Positions 16,385 through 24,929 of a stretch of DNA of 64,000 nt are shown here, one piece after another. Made by a program: the position numbers and the translations under genes. Source of the stretch: JBFAPK01 sp040676675 (lineage in GTDB: Bacteria; Actinomycetota; Actinomycetes; Mycobacteriales; Micromonosporaceae). Each line of letters starts with the position of its first letter. The first letter of the stretch is position 1. The notes under the pieces are model-generated. The model searched no databases. It was not told the origin of the DNA and saw nothing but the letters and a program-made list of their open reading frames with translations. The stretch spans positions 62,001-126,000 of the forward strand of contig NZ_JBFAPK010000013.1 of assembly GCF_040676675.1 (NCBI RefSeq), read 5' to 3'.

Positions 16385-18220
16385 ATGGCATCGACTGGAT
16401 CCGCTCGGGGCGGCGCCCGTACGGGCGCGGGTGTGCGGGGCGTGATGAGCGGGGGCGTGGAGCATCCGCGGTACAAGTGGATCGCCCTCTCCAACACCAC
16501 CCTGGGCATGCTGCTGGCCACGATCAACTCGTCGATCGTGTTGATCTCCCTGCCGGCGATCTTCAACGGGATCCACGTCGACCCGTTGCAGCCCGCCAAC
16601 GTCAGCTACCTGCTCTGGATGTTGATGGGCTACATGCTCGTCACGGCGGTGCTGGTGGTGACGCTCGGCCGGCTCGGCGACATGTACGGCCGGGTACGCA
16701 TCTACAACGCCGGCTTCGCCCTCTTCACGATCACCTCGATCGTGCTCTCGCTCGACCCGCTGGACGGCGGCGGCGGCGCGCTCTGGCTGATCGGCTGGCG
16801 GGTGTTGCAGGCCGTCGGCGGCTCGATGCTGATGGCGAACTCCGCCGCGATCATCACCGACGTCTTCCCGGCCAAGCAGCGGGGCACCGCGCTCGGCATC
16901 AACATCGTCGCCGGTATCGCCGGGTCCTTCATCGGCCTGGTCCTCGGCGGCGTGCTCAGCGAGTGGAACTGGCGCTCGGTCTTCTGGGTCAACGTGCCGA
17001 TCGGCATCATCGGTACCGTCTGGGCCTACCGTTCGCTGCGCGACGCGGGCGTACGGGTCAAGGCGAGGATCGACTGGTGGGGCAACCTCACCTTCGCCGT
17101 GGGACTGACCGCGCTGCTGGCCGGCATCACGTACGGCATCCAGCCCTACGGCGGGCACACCATGGGCTGGACCAACCCGTGGGTGCTGGCCGGGCTGATC
17201 GGCGGCGGCGCCGTACTCGCGCTCTTCTGCCTGATCGAGACCCGGGTGGCGGAGCCGATGTTCCCGCTCGGCCTGTTCAAGATTGCCGCCTTCTCCAGCG
17301 GCAACGCGGCCGGCCTGCTCGGCTCGATCGCCCGGGGCGGGCTCCAGTTCATGCTGATCATCTGGTTGCAGGGAATCTGGCTGCCGCTGCACGGGTACGA
17401 CTACGAGCGCACCCCGCTCTGGGCCGGCATCTACCTACTGCCGCTCACCGTCGGGTTCCTTGCCGCCGGACCGCTCTCCGGCGCGCTCTCGGACCGCTTC
17501 GGCGCCCGGCTCTTCGCCGCGGGCGGCCTGCTCGTGATGGCCGCGTCCTTCGCCGGACTGCTGCTCATCCCGAGCGACTTCAACTACTGGGTCTTCGCCG
17601 CGCTGGTCTTCCTCAACGGGCTCGGCGGCGGCCTCTTCGCCGCCCCGAACACCGCGCTGGTGATGTCGAGCGTCCCGGCCCGGCTGCGCGGCGCCGCCTC
17701 CGGCATGCGGGCCACCTTCCAGAACGCCGGTATGGTCCTCTCCATCGGCGTCTTCTTCTCGCTGATGGTCGCCGGTCTCGCCGGCTCGCTGCCGGGCACG
17801 CTGGACGCCGGGCTGACCGCGCAGGGCGTACCGGCCTCCGCCGCGAACACCATCGCCCAGCTGCCACCGGTCGGTACGCTCTTCGCCGCCTTCCTCGGCT
17901 ACAACCCGATCCAGCAGCTGCTCGGACCGGCCATCCTGAACACGCTGCCGGCGGCGAACGCGCACACGCTCACCGGACGCGAGTTCTTCCCCCATCTGAT
18001 CTCGGTGCCGTTCCACGACGGCCTGGTGATCGTGTTCTGGCTCGCCATCGCGATGGCCGTCGTCGGCGCGATCGCCTCGCTGCTCACCCCGGCCGGCAGG
18101 CCGGCCGCACCGGCCGACCTCGTGACCCGCGAGTCCGAGCTGGTGGACGAGCTCTACGGCGCGGAGCCGCTCACCCCGACGCCGAGGGCGGCCACCCCGC
18201 TGACCGACAACCCGAGCTGA
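16385..18220 (+). CDS. 14-TM MFS drug exporter (EmrB/QacA, DHA2 type)
   Basis: A 611-residue polytopic membrane protein. The antiporter hallmark near helix 2-3 is LGRLGDMYGRVRIYNAG (motif A), followed by WRVLQAVGGSMLMANSAAII (motif B-like) and a GIAGSFIGLVLGG motif C region in helix 5. Length and helix count fit the DHA2 proton-drug antiporters. ATG 16385 adds about 20 Gly/Ser/Arg-rich residues before MSGGVEHPRYKWIAL; ATG 16445 is a possible alternative. Its MarR neighbour suggests induction by a toxic compound; the substrate is unknown. Confidence 0.9.
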   Translation: MASTGSARGGARTGAGVRGVMSGGVEHPRYKWIALSNTTLGMLLATINSSIVLISLPAIFNGIHVDPLQPANVSYLLWMLMGYMLVTAVLVVTLGRLGDMYGRVRIYNAGFALFTITSIVLSLDPLDGGGGALWLIGWRVLQAVGGSMLMANSAAIITDVFPAKQRGTALGINIVAGIAGSFIGLVLGGVLSEWNWRSVFWVNVPIGIIGTVWAYRSLRDAGVRVKARIDWWGNLTFAVGLTALLAGITYGIQPYGGHTMGWTNPWVLAGLIGGGAVLALFCLIETRVAEPMFPLGLFKIAAFSSGNAAGLLGSIARGGLQFMLIIWLQGIWLPLHGYDYERTPLWAGIYLLPLTVGFLAAGPLSGALSDRFGARLFAAGGLLVMAASFAGLLLIPSDFNYWVFAALVFLNGLGGGLFAAPNTALVMSSVPARLRGAASGMRATFQNAGMVLSIGVFFSLMVAGLAGSLPGTLDAGLTAQGVPASAANTIAQLPPVGTLFAAFLGYNPIQQLLGPAILNTLPAANAHTLTGREFFPHLISVPFHDGLVIVFWLAIAMAVVGAIASLLTPAGRPAAPADLVTRESELVDELYGAEPLTPTPRAATPLTDNPS

Positions 18221-18343
18221 GGCGGTCGGAAGGGTCTCCGGTCGTCGCCGCCCGCGCGACCGGGGACCCTTCCGCGTACCCGGCCCTTCCGCGTACCCGG
18301 AGCGTGGCCGTCCCGGTCGCCGGCCATTGCCATAGCTTGATCA

Positions 18344-18363
18344 TTTATATATCGTGAGCGCTC
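18344..18363 (+). promoter_or_regulatory. AT-rich promoter/operator region of the padR gene
   Basis: TTTATATATC is followed by GTGA and the palindrome GAGCGCTC (18356-18363), which abuts the GTG start at 18364. The patch is far more AT-rich than its surroundings and is the obvious place for the promoter and perhaps autoregulation. Confidence 0.35.
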
Positions 18364-18693
18364 GTGAAAGGCATGCGCGAACCGACCTTCCTCATCCTCA
18401 CCGCGCTGGCCGACCGACCCCGACACGGGTACGGCATCGTGCGGGAGGTCGGGGTGCTCTCCGACGGGCGGGTCAGCCTGCTGACCGGCACGCTCTACAC
18501 GGCGCTCGACCGGCTCGCCGCCGAAGGGCTCGTCGAACTCGACCACGAGGAAGAGGTCGACGGGCGGCTGCGGCGCTACTACCGGCTCACCGGCGAGGGG
18601 CTCGCCGCGCTCACCGCCGAGACCGCCCGGCTCCGCCAGCTCACCACGGCGGCCGAGGAGCGGCTCCGGTCCGTGCGCCCGAGGACCGCGTGA
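18364..18693 (+). CDS. PadR-family transcriptional regulator (short form)
   Basis: A 109-residue protein made almost entirely of the PadR winged helix: FLILTALADRPRHGYGIVRE, then LLTGTLYTALDRLAAEGLVE and the wing EEEVDGRLRRYYRLT. GTG 18364 or ATG 18373 may be the start. Its TGA overlaps the ATG of the next gene by one base. PadR plus overlapping membrane protein is a recurrent actinobacterial pair in which the membrane protein is often cotranscribed and of unknown function. The regulator probably controls this operon. Confidence 0.85.
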   Translation: MKGMREPTFLILTALADRPRHGYGIVREVGVLSDGRVSLLTGTLYTALDRLAAEGLVELDHEEEVDGRLRRYYRLTGEGLAALTAETARLRQLTTAAEERLRSVRPRTA

Positions 18694-19790
18694 TGACCGG
18701 CCCGCTCACCCGCCGGTACCGCCGGCTGCTGCTCGCCTATCCCCGCGCGTACCGCCGCGCCCGCGGCGACGAACTGCTCGGCGCGCTGCTCGACGCCGCC
18801 CCGCCGGGGCGCGCCCGACCCACCGCGCGCGAGGCCGCCGACCTGATCCGGCACGGGCTGCGGGCCCGCCTCGGCCGGCCGGCCAGCCGTACCGTCGTCG
18901 CCTGGGCCGTGCTCGTCGCGGTCGTCAGCGGCGTGTTCGCCGCCGCGTTCGCCACCCGCGCCGGATGGGAGACCGCCCGGCCGCTGCCACGCGCCGCCGA
19001 GGCGCGGGCCATGCTCGCCGAGGTCCTGCCCGGCCAGGAGTTCGACGACATCGAGGACGCCCCCGCGCTGTTCGTCATCTACGGGCAGCCGCTGAGCTGG
19101 AACGCCGCGCACAGCCTGCTCTTCTTCGACGGTGGCGAGTACGCCCAGGCGGGGGTCGGCGGCTCTGCCGTGGGCGTCCCGGCGCGCCCGCCGGGGGAGA
19201 CCGTCGAGCTGGTCCAGCGCAACCTGCGCGAACACGGCTGGACCGTTTATCCCACGACGCTCCGCGACATGTACGGCTGCGTCGGCCCGCCCTGCGACCC
19301 CGCGGCGATTCCCACCGGCGCCACCATCGTGGCGCGGCGCGGGGACACGACGTTCACGATGGAGGTCAACCCCGCGTACGCCGGGAACCCCGGCTACCTC
19401 GGGGCGGTGTTCCAGCGGGCGACCCCGGTGGCCGTGTACCCGTTCGGGCTCGTCGGCGGCCTCCTCGGTGCCGTGGTCGCGTTCCTGGTGTTCGGCTGGG
19501 CCAGCCGCCGCACCGAGGGACGGCACCCGGCCCGCGTCGCGGTGAAGCCGCTGTTGGGCGTCGTGCTCTTCTTCTGGTGGGTGCCGACGTTGTGGACGCT
19601 TCCCCTCGCGGCCCAGCACCACCTCGACGAACCACATCCGTCCTGGCACCCGATGTGGGAGTGGCTCGGCCAACCGACGTTCTCGCTGCTGTTCCTCGTC
19701 GGTTGCGGCGCCGCGCTGCTCGGACTGGCGCTGGCGGCCCTGCCCCGGCCCGACCGCGAGCCGGTGGGCACCGTCCCCCGCGCCGGTTAG
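18693..19790 (+). CDS. membrane protein cotranscribed with PadR, function unknown
   Basis: The 365-residue product begins with a basic cytoplasmic segment (RYRRLLLAYPRAYRRARGDEL). It then has one membrane helix near residues 68-88 and an extracytoplasmic domain of about 150 residues with two cysteines (CVGPPCD) that could form a disulfide. Three more helices follow near the C-terminus. The opening motif is common in PadR-linked membrane proteins. I do not recognise a catalytic signature. The ATG overlaps the padR stop (TGATG), showing translational coupling. Confidence 0.75.
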   Translation: MTGPLTRRYRRLLLAYPRAYRRARGDELLGALLDAAPPGRARPTAREAADLIRHGLRARLGRPASRTVVAWAVLVAVVSGVFAAAFATRAGWETARPLPRAAEARAMLAEVLPGQEFDDIEDAPALFVIYGQPLSWNAAHSLLFFDGGEYAQAGVGGSAVGVPARPPGETVELVQRNLREHGWTVYPTTLRDMYGCVGPPCDPAAIPTGATIVARRGDTTFTMEVNPAYAGNPGYLGAVFQRATPVAVYPFGLVGGLLGAVVAFLVFGWASRRTEGRHPARVAVKPLLGVVLFFWWVPTLWTLPLAAQHHLDEPHPSWHPMWEWLGQPTFSLLFLVGCGAALLGLALAALPRPDREPVGTVPRAG

Positions 19791-19793
19791 AGT
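19765..19793 (+). promoter_or_regulatory. promoter of the aminotransferase gene inside the preceding gene's end
   Basis: TGGGCA (19765-19770), a 17-base spacer and TAGAGT (19788-19793) precede GTG 19801 by 7 bases. The TAG of the -10 box is also the stop codon of the preceding gene. Confidence 0.5.
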
Positions 19794-19800
19794 TCGATAC

Positions 19801-20838
19801 GTGGATCTTGCGCGGGCGCGGTCGCTGTGGCGGCCCGAACCGGGATGGCTCAACACCGCCAGCTATGGGCTCCCGCCCGAGCCGGCCTGGCTCGCCCTCC
19901 AAGCGGCGCTGGACGAGTGGCGCGCCGGGCGTACCTCGTGGGAGGGGTGGGGCGAGGCGACCGGGCGGGCCCGGGCGGCCTTCGCCCGCCTGGTCGGCGT
20001 ACCGGCCGAGGACGTCGCGGTCGGCAGCGCCGTCTCCCAGCTTCTCGCGCCCGTCGCGGCGGCCGTGCCCGAGGGCGCGAGCGTGCTCGTGCCCGAGGTG
20101 GAGTTCACCTCCAACCTGTTCCCCTGGCTGGCGCAGGCCGGCCGGGGCGTACGGGTGCGCACGGTCGCCGTGGACGCCCTCGCCGGCGCCGTCGACGCCG
20201 GTACCGACGTCGTGGCGTTCAGCCTGGTCCAGTCCGCCGACGGTGGCGTCGCCCGGTACGACGAGATCGTGGCGGCCGCCCGGGCCCACGGCGCGCTGGT
20301 GGTGGTGGACGCGACGCAGGGCTGCGGTTGGCTGCCGTTCGAGGCGGGCCGGGCGGATGCGGTGGTGGTGGCCGCGTACAAGTGGCTGATGGCGCCCCGG
20401 GGCGCCGCCTTCGCCTATCTCGCCCCCGAACTGCGCGAACGGCTGACCCCCTCGGCCGCGGGCTGGTACGCCGGCGAGGACGTGCACGACTCGTACTACG
20501 GCCCGCCGCTGCGGCTGGCCCACGACGCCCGCCGCTTCGACATCTCGCCCGCCTGGTTCAGCTACGTCGGCGCGGCGCCCGCGCTGGAGCTGATCGAAAA
20601 GATCGGGCTGGCCGCGATCCGGGAACACAACGTGGGGCTGGCCAACCGGTTCCGCGCCGGGCTCGGCCTGCCGCCCGGCGACAGCGCGATCGTCTCCGTC
20701 GACCGGCCCGGGGCCCAGGAGCGGCTCGCCGCGGCCGGCGTCCGTGCGGCGGTACGGGCCGGCCGGGTCCGCGCCTCGTTCCACGTCTACTCCACGGTGG
20801 AGGACGTCGAGACGGCGGTCGCGGCGTTGACCGCCTGA
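19801..20838 (+). CDS. class V aminotransferase-fold PLP enzyme
   Basis: A 345-residue fold-type I PLP enzyme related to the NifS/isopenicillin-epimerase branch. The Schiff-base lysine is in VVAAYKWLMAPRG, preceded by VVVDATQGCGWLPF with the Asp that contacts the pyridine nitrogen. The N-terminus (EPGWLNTASYGLPPEPAW) matches the substrate-side loop of the group. There is no catalytic-Cys desulfurase signature, so cysteine desulfurase is less likely. The substrate is unknown. The start at GTG 19801 fits a leaderless transcript. It stands alone between the padR pair and the uptake operon. Confidence 0.85.
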   Translation: MDLARARSLWRPEPGWLNTASYGLPPEPAWLALQAALDEWRAGRTSWEGWGEATGRARAAFARLVGVPAEDVAVGSAVSQLLAPVAAAVPEGASVLVPEVEFTSNLFPWLAQAGRGVRVRTVAVDALAGAVDAGTDVVAFSLVQSADGGVARYDEIVAAARAHGALVVVDATQGCGWLPFEAGRADAVVVAAYKWLMAPRGAAFAYLAPELRERLTPSAAGWYAGEDVHDSYYGPPLRLAHDARRFDISPAWFSYVGAAPALELIEKIGLAAIREHNVGLANRFRAGLGLPPGDSAIVSVDRPGAQERLAAAGVRAAVRAGRVRASFHVYSTVEDVETAVAALTA

Positions 20839-20931
20839 GCGCCGGCCTCGGGAGGGTGCGCATATCGACGGGCGGCCATGGTGCGGCGCACCGGCCGTGG
20901 CCCGAACACATGCAACGTGGTCGATCTCGTC

Positions 20932-20951
20932 GGCGGACCGGGCGGTCCGCC
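20932..20951 (+). terminator. hairpin terminator after the aminotransferase gene
   Basis: Perfect 8-bp stem GGCGGACC/GGTCCGCC with loop GGGC, about 90 bases after the stop. Beyond it, an AT-richer stretch (20990-21020, with TATGTA) may hold the promoter of the uptake operon. Confidence 0.55.
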
Positions 20952-21133
20952 CGGCGGCGCGAACCGTAACCGTCTCGTCATGTAGCGGCAACCCGCTTCA
21001 ATCTATCTGAATATGTAGAGCCACGACATGGCCCGTCACGCATCGGCCGCCGTAGGTTTCCGGGAACGCGTCGATCTGTGATGCCCGTCACGAGTCGGGC
21101 GGCCGGATCGCGGGACCAGTTCGGAGGGTGGCG

Positions 21134-21976
21134 ATGGCCGGCGAGGCGCTCCTGTCGGTACGCGGGCTGACCCGCGACTTCCGCGGGTTCCGGGCGGTCG
21201 ACGGCGTGGACCTCGACATCGCGGCCGGTACGGTCCACGCGCTCGTCGGCCCCAACGGCGCCGGGAAGACCACCCTGTTCAACCTGCTCACCGGCTTTCT
21301 GCGCCCCAGCGCCGGGCGGATCGTGCTGGGCGGCCGGGAGGTGACCGGGCTGCCGCCCGAGCGGGTGGCGCGGCTCGGCGTGGCGCGGTCCTTCCAGATC
21401 ACCAGCCTCTTTCCCCGGCTCTGCGCCCGGGAGCACGTCGAACTCGCGCTGCAGAGCGCCAGCGGCCTGGGCTGGCGGTTCTGGCGCTCGGCCGCCCTGA
21501 TGCGCCGCTACACGCCCCGCGCCGTCGAGCTGCTCGACCTGGTCGGCCTCGCCGAGCTGGCCGAGACGCCGGCCGACGCGCTCGCCTACGGCCGCAAGCG
21601 GGCGCTCGAACTGGCCATCGCGCTGGCGCTGGAGCCGAAGGTGCTGCTGCTGGACGAGCCGACCGCGGGGATGGGGCTGGAGGACGTCGACCGGACCGTC
21701 GAGCTGATCGGCCGGGTCCGACAGGGACGGACGGTCGTCATGGTCGAGCACAACATGAGCGTGGTCGGCCGGCTCGCCGACACCGTCACCGTGCTCCAGG
21801 CCGGCCGGGTGCTGGTCGAGGGGGCGTACGAGCAGGTCCGCGCCGACGAGCGCGTGATCACGGCGTACCTGGGCCGGGCCGCCGGCCCGCCACCCGGCAC
21901 CCACGGCGGCGCCGGGACCGACGCCGAGCCGGCGGCCGGTGCCGGGCGGGAGGGGGCCACCGATGCTGCGCGTTGA
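21134..21976 (+). CDS. LivG-type ABC transporter ATPase
   Basis: A 280-residue ATPase of the branched-chain/hydrophobic amino-acid (HAAT) uptake family. Walker A is GPNGAGKTT and Walker B is VLLLDEPTAGM; the signature is AYGRKRALEL, the degenerate form usual in LivG proteins. The 30 C-terminal residues are Gly/Ala-rich and nonconserved. GGAGGG lies 5 bases before ATG 21134, which is therefore preferred to GTG 21128. It opens a five-gene operon (two ATPases, binding protein, two permeases) without a regulator of its own. The substrate cannot be decided: amino acid, urea, amide or an aromatic acid are all possible. Confidence 0.9.
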   Translation: MAGEALLSVRGLTRDFRGFRAVDGVDLDIAAGTVHALVGPNGAGKTTLFNLLTGFLRPSAGRIVLGGREVTGLPPERVARLGVARSFQITSLFPRLCAREHVELALQSASGLGWRFWRSAALMRRYTPRAVELLDLVGLAELAETPADALAYGRKRALELAIALALEPKVLLLDEPTAGMGLEDVDRTVELIGRVRQGRTVVMVEHNMSVVGRLADTVTVLQAGRVLVEGAYEQVRADERVITAYLGRAAGPPPGTHGGAGTDAEPAAGAGREGATDAAR

Positions 21977-22676
21977 CCAACTCTCCGCCTGGTACGGCGA
22001 GGCGCAGGTGCTGCGCGAGGTGAGCCTGGAGGTCGGCACCGGTGAGGTCGTCACCCTGGTGGGGCGCAACGGCGCCGGCAAGTCCACGCTGCTGCGCTGC
22101 CTCATGGGCCTGCACGCCGGCCAGCGCGGCGTGATCGAACTGGACGGTCGGGACATCCACCGGCTGCCGGCGCACCGGCGGGCCCGGCTCGGCCTCGGCT
22201 GGGTACCGGACGACCGGGGCAGCTACGCCAGCCTGACCGTCGCCGAACACCTCGCCCTGCCGCCGGCGGTACGGCCGAGCGGGCCGGGTGCCGCCGACCT
22301 TTCCTGGCCGCTGGCCCGGATCTACGAGACCTTTCCCAACCTGTACGCCCGGCGGGGCTCGCCGGCGACCACCCTCTCCGGCGGCGAGCAGCAGATGCTC
22401 GCCCTGGCCCGGGTGCTGCGCTCCGGGGCCCGGCTGCTGCTCTGCGACGAGCCGACCGAGGGGCTCTCCCCGCTGCTCGTCTCCCAGGTCGGCGACATCC
22501 TGCGGCAGGCCAAGCGGCACGGCGTGACCGTGCTGCTGGTCGAGCAGAACCTGCACTTCGCCACGGAGGTCGCCGACCGCCACTACCTGCTGGCCCAGGG
22601 CCGCATCGCGGAGGCGATGGCGAACTCCGAGGTGCGCTCCCGGGAGCGGGAACTCCTGTCGTACCTGGGCATCTGA
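21963..22676 (+). CDS. LivF-type ABC transporter ATPase
   Basis: The second HAAT ATPase, 237 residues: Walker A GRNGAGKST, signature TLSGGEQQML, Walker B LLLCDEPTEGLSP. ATG 21963 lies within the end of the LivG-type gene (14-base overlap) and is preceded by GAGGGGG, so translation is coupled. The start upstream at 21939 in the same frame lacks such a site. It pairs with the preceding ATPase to energise the LivH/LivM-type permeases. Confidence 0.9.
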   Translation: MLRVDQLSAWYGEAQVLREVSLEVGTGEVVTLVGRNGAGKSTLLRCLMGLHAGQRGVIELDGRDIHRLPAHRRARLGLGWVPDDRGSYASLTVAEHLALPPAVRPSGPGAADLSWPLARIYETFPNLYARRGSPATTLSGGEQQMLALARVLRSGARLLLCDEPTEGLSPLLVSQVGDILRQAKRHGVTVLLVEQNLHFATEVADRHYLLAQGRIAEAMANSEVRSRERELLSYLGI

Positions 22677-22795
22677 CCCCGGGCGGGCGCCGGCCGGCGA
22701 GCGCGTCGGCACCGGCGGAACACCCGACCGGCCGAACACCTCATCCGCAATCGACGACCGCGAGCCGCGCCCGGCGCGGATCTGGAGGGATGGTT

Positions 22796-24046
22796 ATGCG
22801 CGCAACCGCTCCCGTCGCGGTGGCCTCGGCCACCGTGCTGCTCCTCACCGGCTGTGGCGGCGGCGGGCCCCGGGGCTCGGCCAACTCGAAGCTCACCGAC
22901 GACAAGATCGTGCTGGGCGTGCTCAACGACCAGTCCGGGCCGTACCTGGAGGCGTCCGGGAAGAACTCGGTCAAGGCGGTGGAGCTGGCCGTCGAGGACT
23001 TCAAGGCCAAGTACGGCGACAAGGCGATCACCAAGAACATCTCGGTGGAGACCGCCGACCACCAGAACAAGCCGGACGTCGCGAACACCAAGGCCGCCGA
23101 GATGTACGACCGCAAGGCCGTCGACGCGATCCTCGACGTGCCGACCTCGTCGGCGGCGGAGAAGGTGGCCGACGTGGCGAAGGAGAAGAAGAAGCTCTAC
23201 TTCAACATCACTGCCGCGACCACCACGCTGACCGGTACGAAGTGCAACAGGTACACGTTCCACTACGCGTACGACACGTACATGCTGGCGAACGGGACCG
23301 GGCGCAACACCACCGAGCAGGGCGCGAAGAACTGGTACGTGGTCTACCCGAACTACCAGTTCGGCCAGGACATGGAGAAGAGCTTCTCGGCGGCGGTGCA
23401 GGCGGCCGGCGGCCGGATCGTCGCCAAGGACGCGGCGCCGTTCCCGAACACCTCCGGTGACTACTCGACCTACCTGCTCAAGGCGCCGACGCTGAACCCG
23501 AAGCCGGACGTGCTCGGCACCATGCAGGCCGGGGCCGAGCTGGTCAACCTGGTCAAGCAGTACAACGAGTTCAAGCTGCGGGACAAGGGCGTCGGGCTGG
23601 CGGTCGGGCTGATGTTCCTGACCGACATCCACTCGCTGACCCCCGACGCGCTCGCCGGTACCACCTACACCGACGCCTGGTACTGGAACTTCGACGCCAA
23701 GAACCGGGAGTTCGCCGACCGGTTCCAGAAGGTGGCCGGGGTGCGCCCCACCTTCTCCCACGCGGCCAACTACTCCGCCGCGCTGCAGTACCTGGAGGCG
23801 GTCCAGGCCGCCGGCACCGACGACGCGGACACGATCGTCAAGCAGCTGGAGGGCAAGACCATCGAGGACGTCTTCCTGCGCAACGGCAAGATCCGGCCGG
23901 AGGACCACCGGGTGGTGCACGACGCGTACCTGGCTCAGGTGAAGCCCGCGGCCGAGGTCACCGAGCCGTGGGACTACGTCAAGATCCTCAAGACCATCCC
24001 GGCGGCCGAGGCGTTCCGCGCCCCGTCGCCGGACTGCAAGATGTGA
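22796..24046 (+). CDS. ABC transporter substrate-binding lipoprotein (Peripla_BP_6 type)
   Basis: The 416-residue lipoprotein has signal VASATVLLLTGC (lipobox LLTGC). It binds substrate outside the membrane for the LivHM/LivFG transporter. The family opening KIVLGVLNDQSGPYLEASGK is clear. Aromatic residues (YNEFKL, DAWYWNFDAKN) line the likely ligand cleft, but specificity cannot be assigned. GGAGGG (22784-22789) gives a 6-base gap to ATG 22796; the ATG at 22790 would leave none. It is encoded between the ATPases and permeases, an order less common than binding protein first. Confidence 0.9.
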   Translation: MRATAPVAVASATVLLLTGCGGGGPRGSANSKLTDDKIVLGVLNDQSGPYLEASGKNSVKAVELAVEDFKAKYGDKAITKNISVETADHQNKPDVANTKAAEMYDRKAVDAILDVPTSSAAEKVADVAKEKKKLYFNITAATTTLTGTKCNRYTFHYAYDTYMLANGTGRNTTEQGAKNWYVVYPNYQFGQDMEKSFSAAVQAAGGRIVAKDAAPFPNTSGDYSTYLLKAPTLNPKPDVLGTMQAGAELVNLVKQYNEFKLRDKGVGLAVGLMFLTDIHSLTPDALAGTTYTDAWYWNFDAKNREFADRFQKVAGVRPTFSHAANYSAALQYLEAVQAAGTDDADTIVKQLEGKTIEDVFLRNGKIRPEDHRVVHDAYLAQVKPAAEVTEPWDYVKILKTIPAAEAFRAPSPDCKM

Positions 24047-24053
24047 CCCGGCC

Positions 24054-24929
24054 ATGACCGGCTTCCTGCAGAACACCTTCAACGGGCTGGTGAGCGGGGC
24101 GTTCTACGCCCTGCTCGCCCTCGGGCTCGCGGTCATCTTCGGCATGCTGCGGGTGGTGAACTTCGCCCACGGCGCCTTCTACATGCTCGGCGCGTTCGGG
24201 GCGTACGTGCTGCTCGCCGAGGCGGGGGTGCCGTTCTGGTGGGCCCTGGTGATCATGCCGGTCGGGCTCGGCCTGTTCGGCGTGCTCCTGGAGCGGACCC
24301 TCATCCACCGGCTGACCCGGCTCGACCCGCTCTACAACTTCCTGCTCACCTTCGGCCTCACGCTGATCCTCCAGGACCTGGTGAAGTCCCGGTACGGGGT
24401 GCAGTCCAGCCCGTACGCCACCCCGGGCGAGCTGGACGGCTCGGTCGACCTCGGGCTCTTCGACTTCCCCACCTACCGGGTCTTCATCCTCGGCTTCGCG
24501 GTGCTGGTCTGCGTCGCCGTCTGGTGGCTGCTCTCGCACACCCGGATCGGCCTGGTGGTCCGGGCCGCCACCGAGCGCCCGGAGCTGACCCGGGCCTTCG
24601 GCATCGACGTGGGACGCTGGGTGACCCCGGTCTTCGGCTTCGGCATCGCGCTGGCCGGCCTGGCGGGGGTGCTGGCCGCGCCGATGCGGGCCGTGAACCC
24701 GCTGATGGGCGCCGACCTGATCATCGTGGTCTTCGCCGTGGTGGTGATCGGCGGGCTCGGCTCGATCTTCGGCTCGGTCGCCGCCGGCTTCGGCATCGGA
24801 CTGATCCAGGCCTGGGGCGAGGCGTACGCGCCGCCGATCCTGTCGCAGACCCTGGTCTTCATCGTGATGGCCGTCGTGCTGCTCTGGCGGCCGGCGGGCC
24901 TGTTCGGACGTGAGGAGTCACCGGCGTGA
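24054..24929 (+). CDS. LivH-type ABC transporter permease
   Basis: A 291-residue inner-membrane permease with about eight helices. The LivH start FNGLVSGAFYALLALGLAVI and the loop VNFAHGAFYMLGAF are family hallmarks, and the EAA-like cytoplasmic region GIDVGRWVTPVFGFGIALAG faces the ATPases. ATG 24054 is 7 bases after the binding-protein stop. Its own stop overlaps the next gene (GTGA). Confidence 0.92.
   Translation: MTGFLQNTFNGLVSGAFYALLALGLAVIFGMLRVVNFAHGAFYMLGAFGAYVLLAEAGVPFWWALVIMPVGLGLFGVLLERTLIHRLTRLDPLYNFLLTFGLTLILQDLVKSRYGVQSSPYATPGELDGSVDLGLFDFPTYRVFILGFAVLVCVAVWWLLSHTRIGLVVRAATERPELTRAFGIDVGRWVTPVFGFGIALAGLAGVLAAPMRAVNPLMGADLIIVVFAVVVIGGLGSIFGSVAAGFGIGLIQAWGEAYAPPILSQTLVFIVMAVVLLWRPAGLFGREESPA

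Noticed and set aside
18354..18692. A GTG at 18354 extending the PadR-linked membrane protein upstream
   Set aside because: It would read through padR in another frame with Arg/Pro-rich sequence. The ATG at 18693 overlapping the padR stop is far better.
19801..20838. Cysteine desulfurase for the class V aminotransferase
   Set aside because: No catalytic cysteine loop was recognised, and no Suf/Isc partner gene is near.
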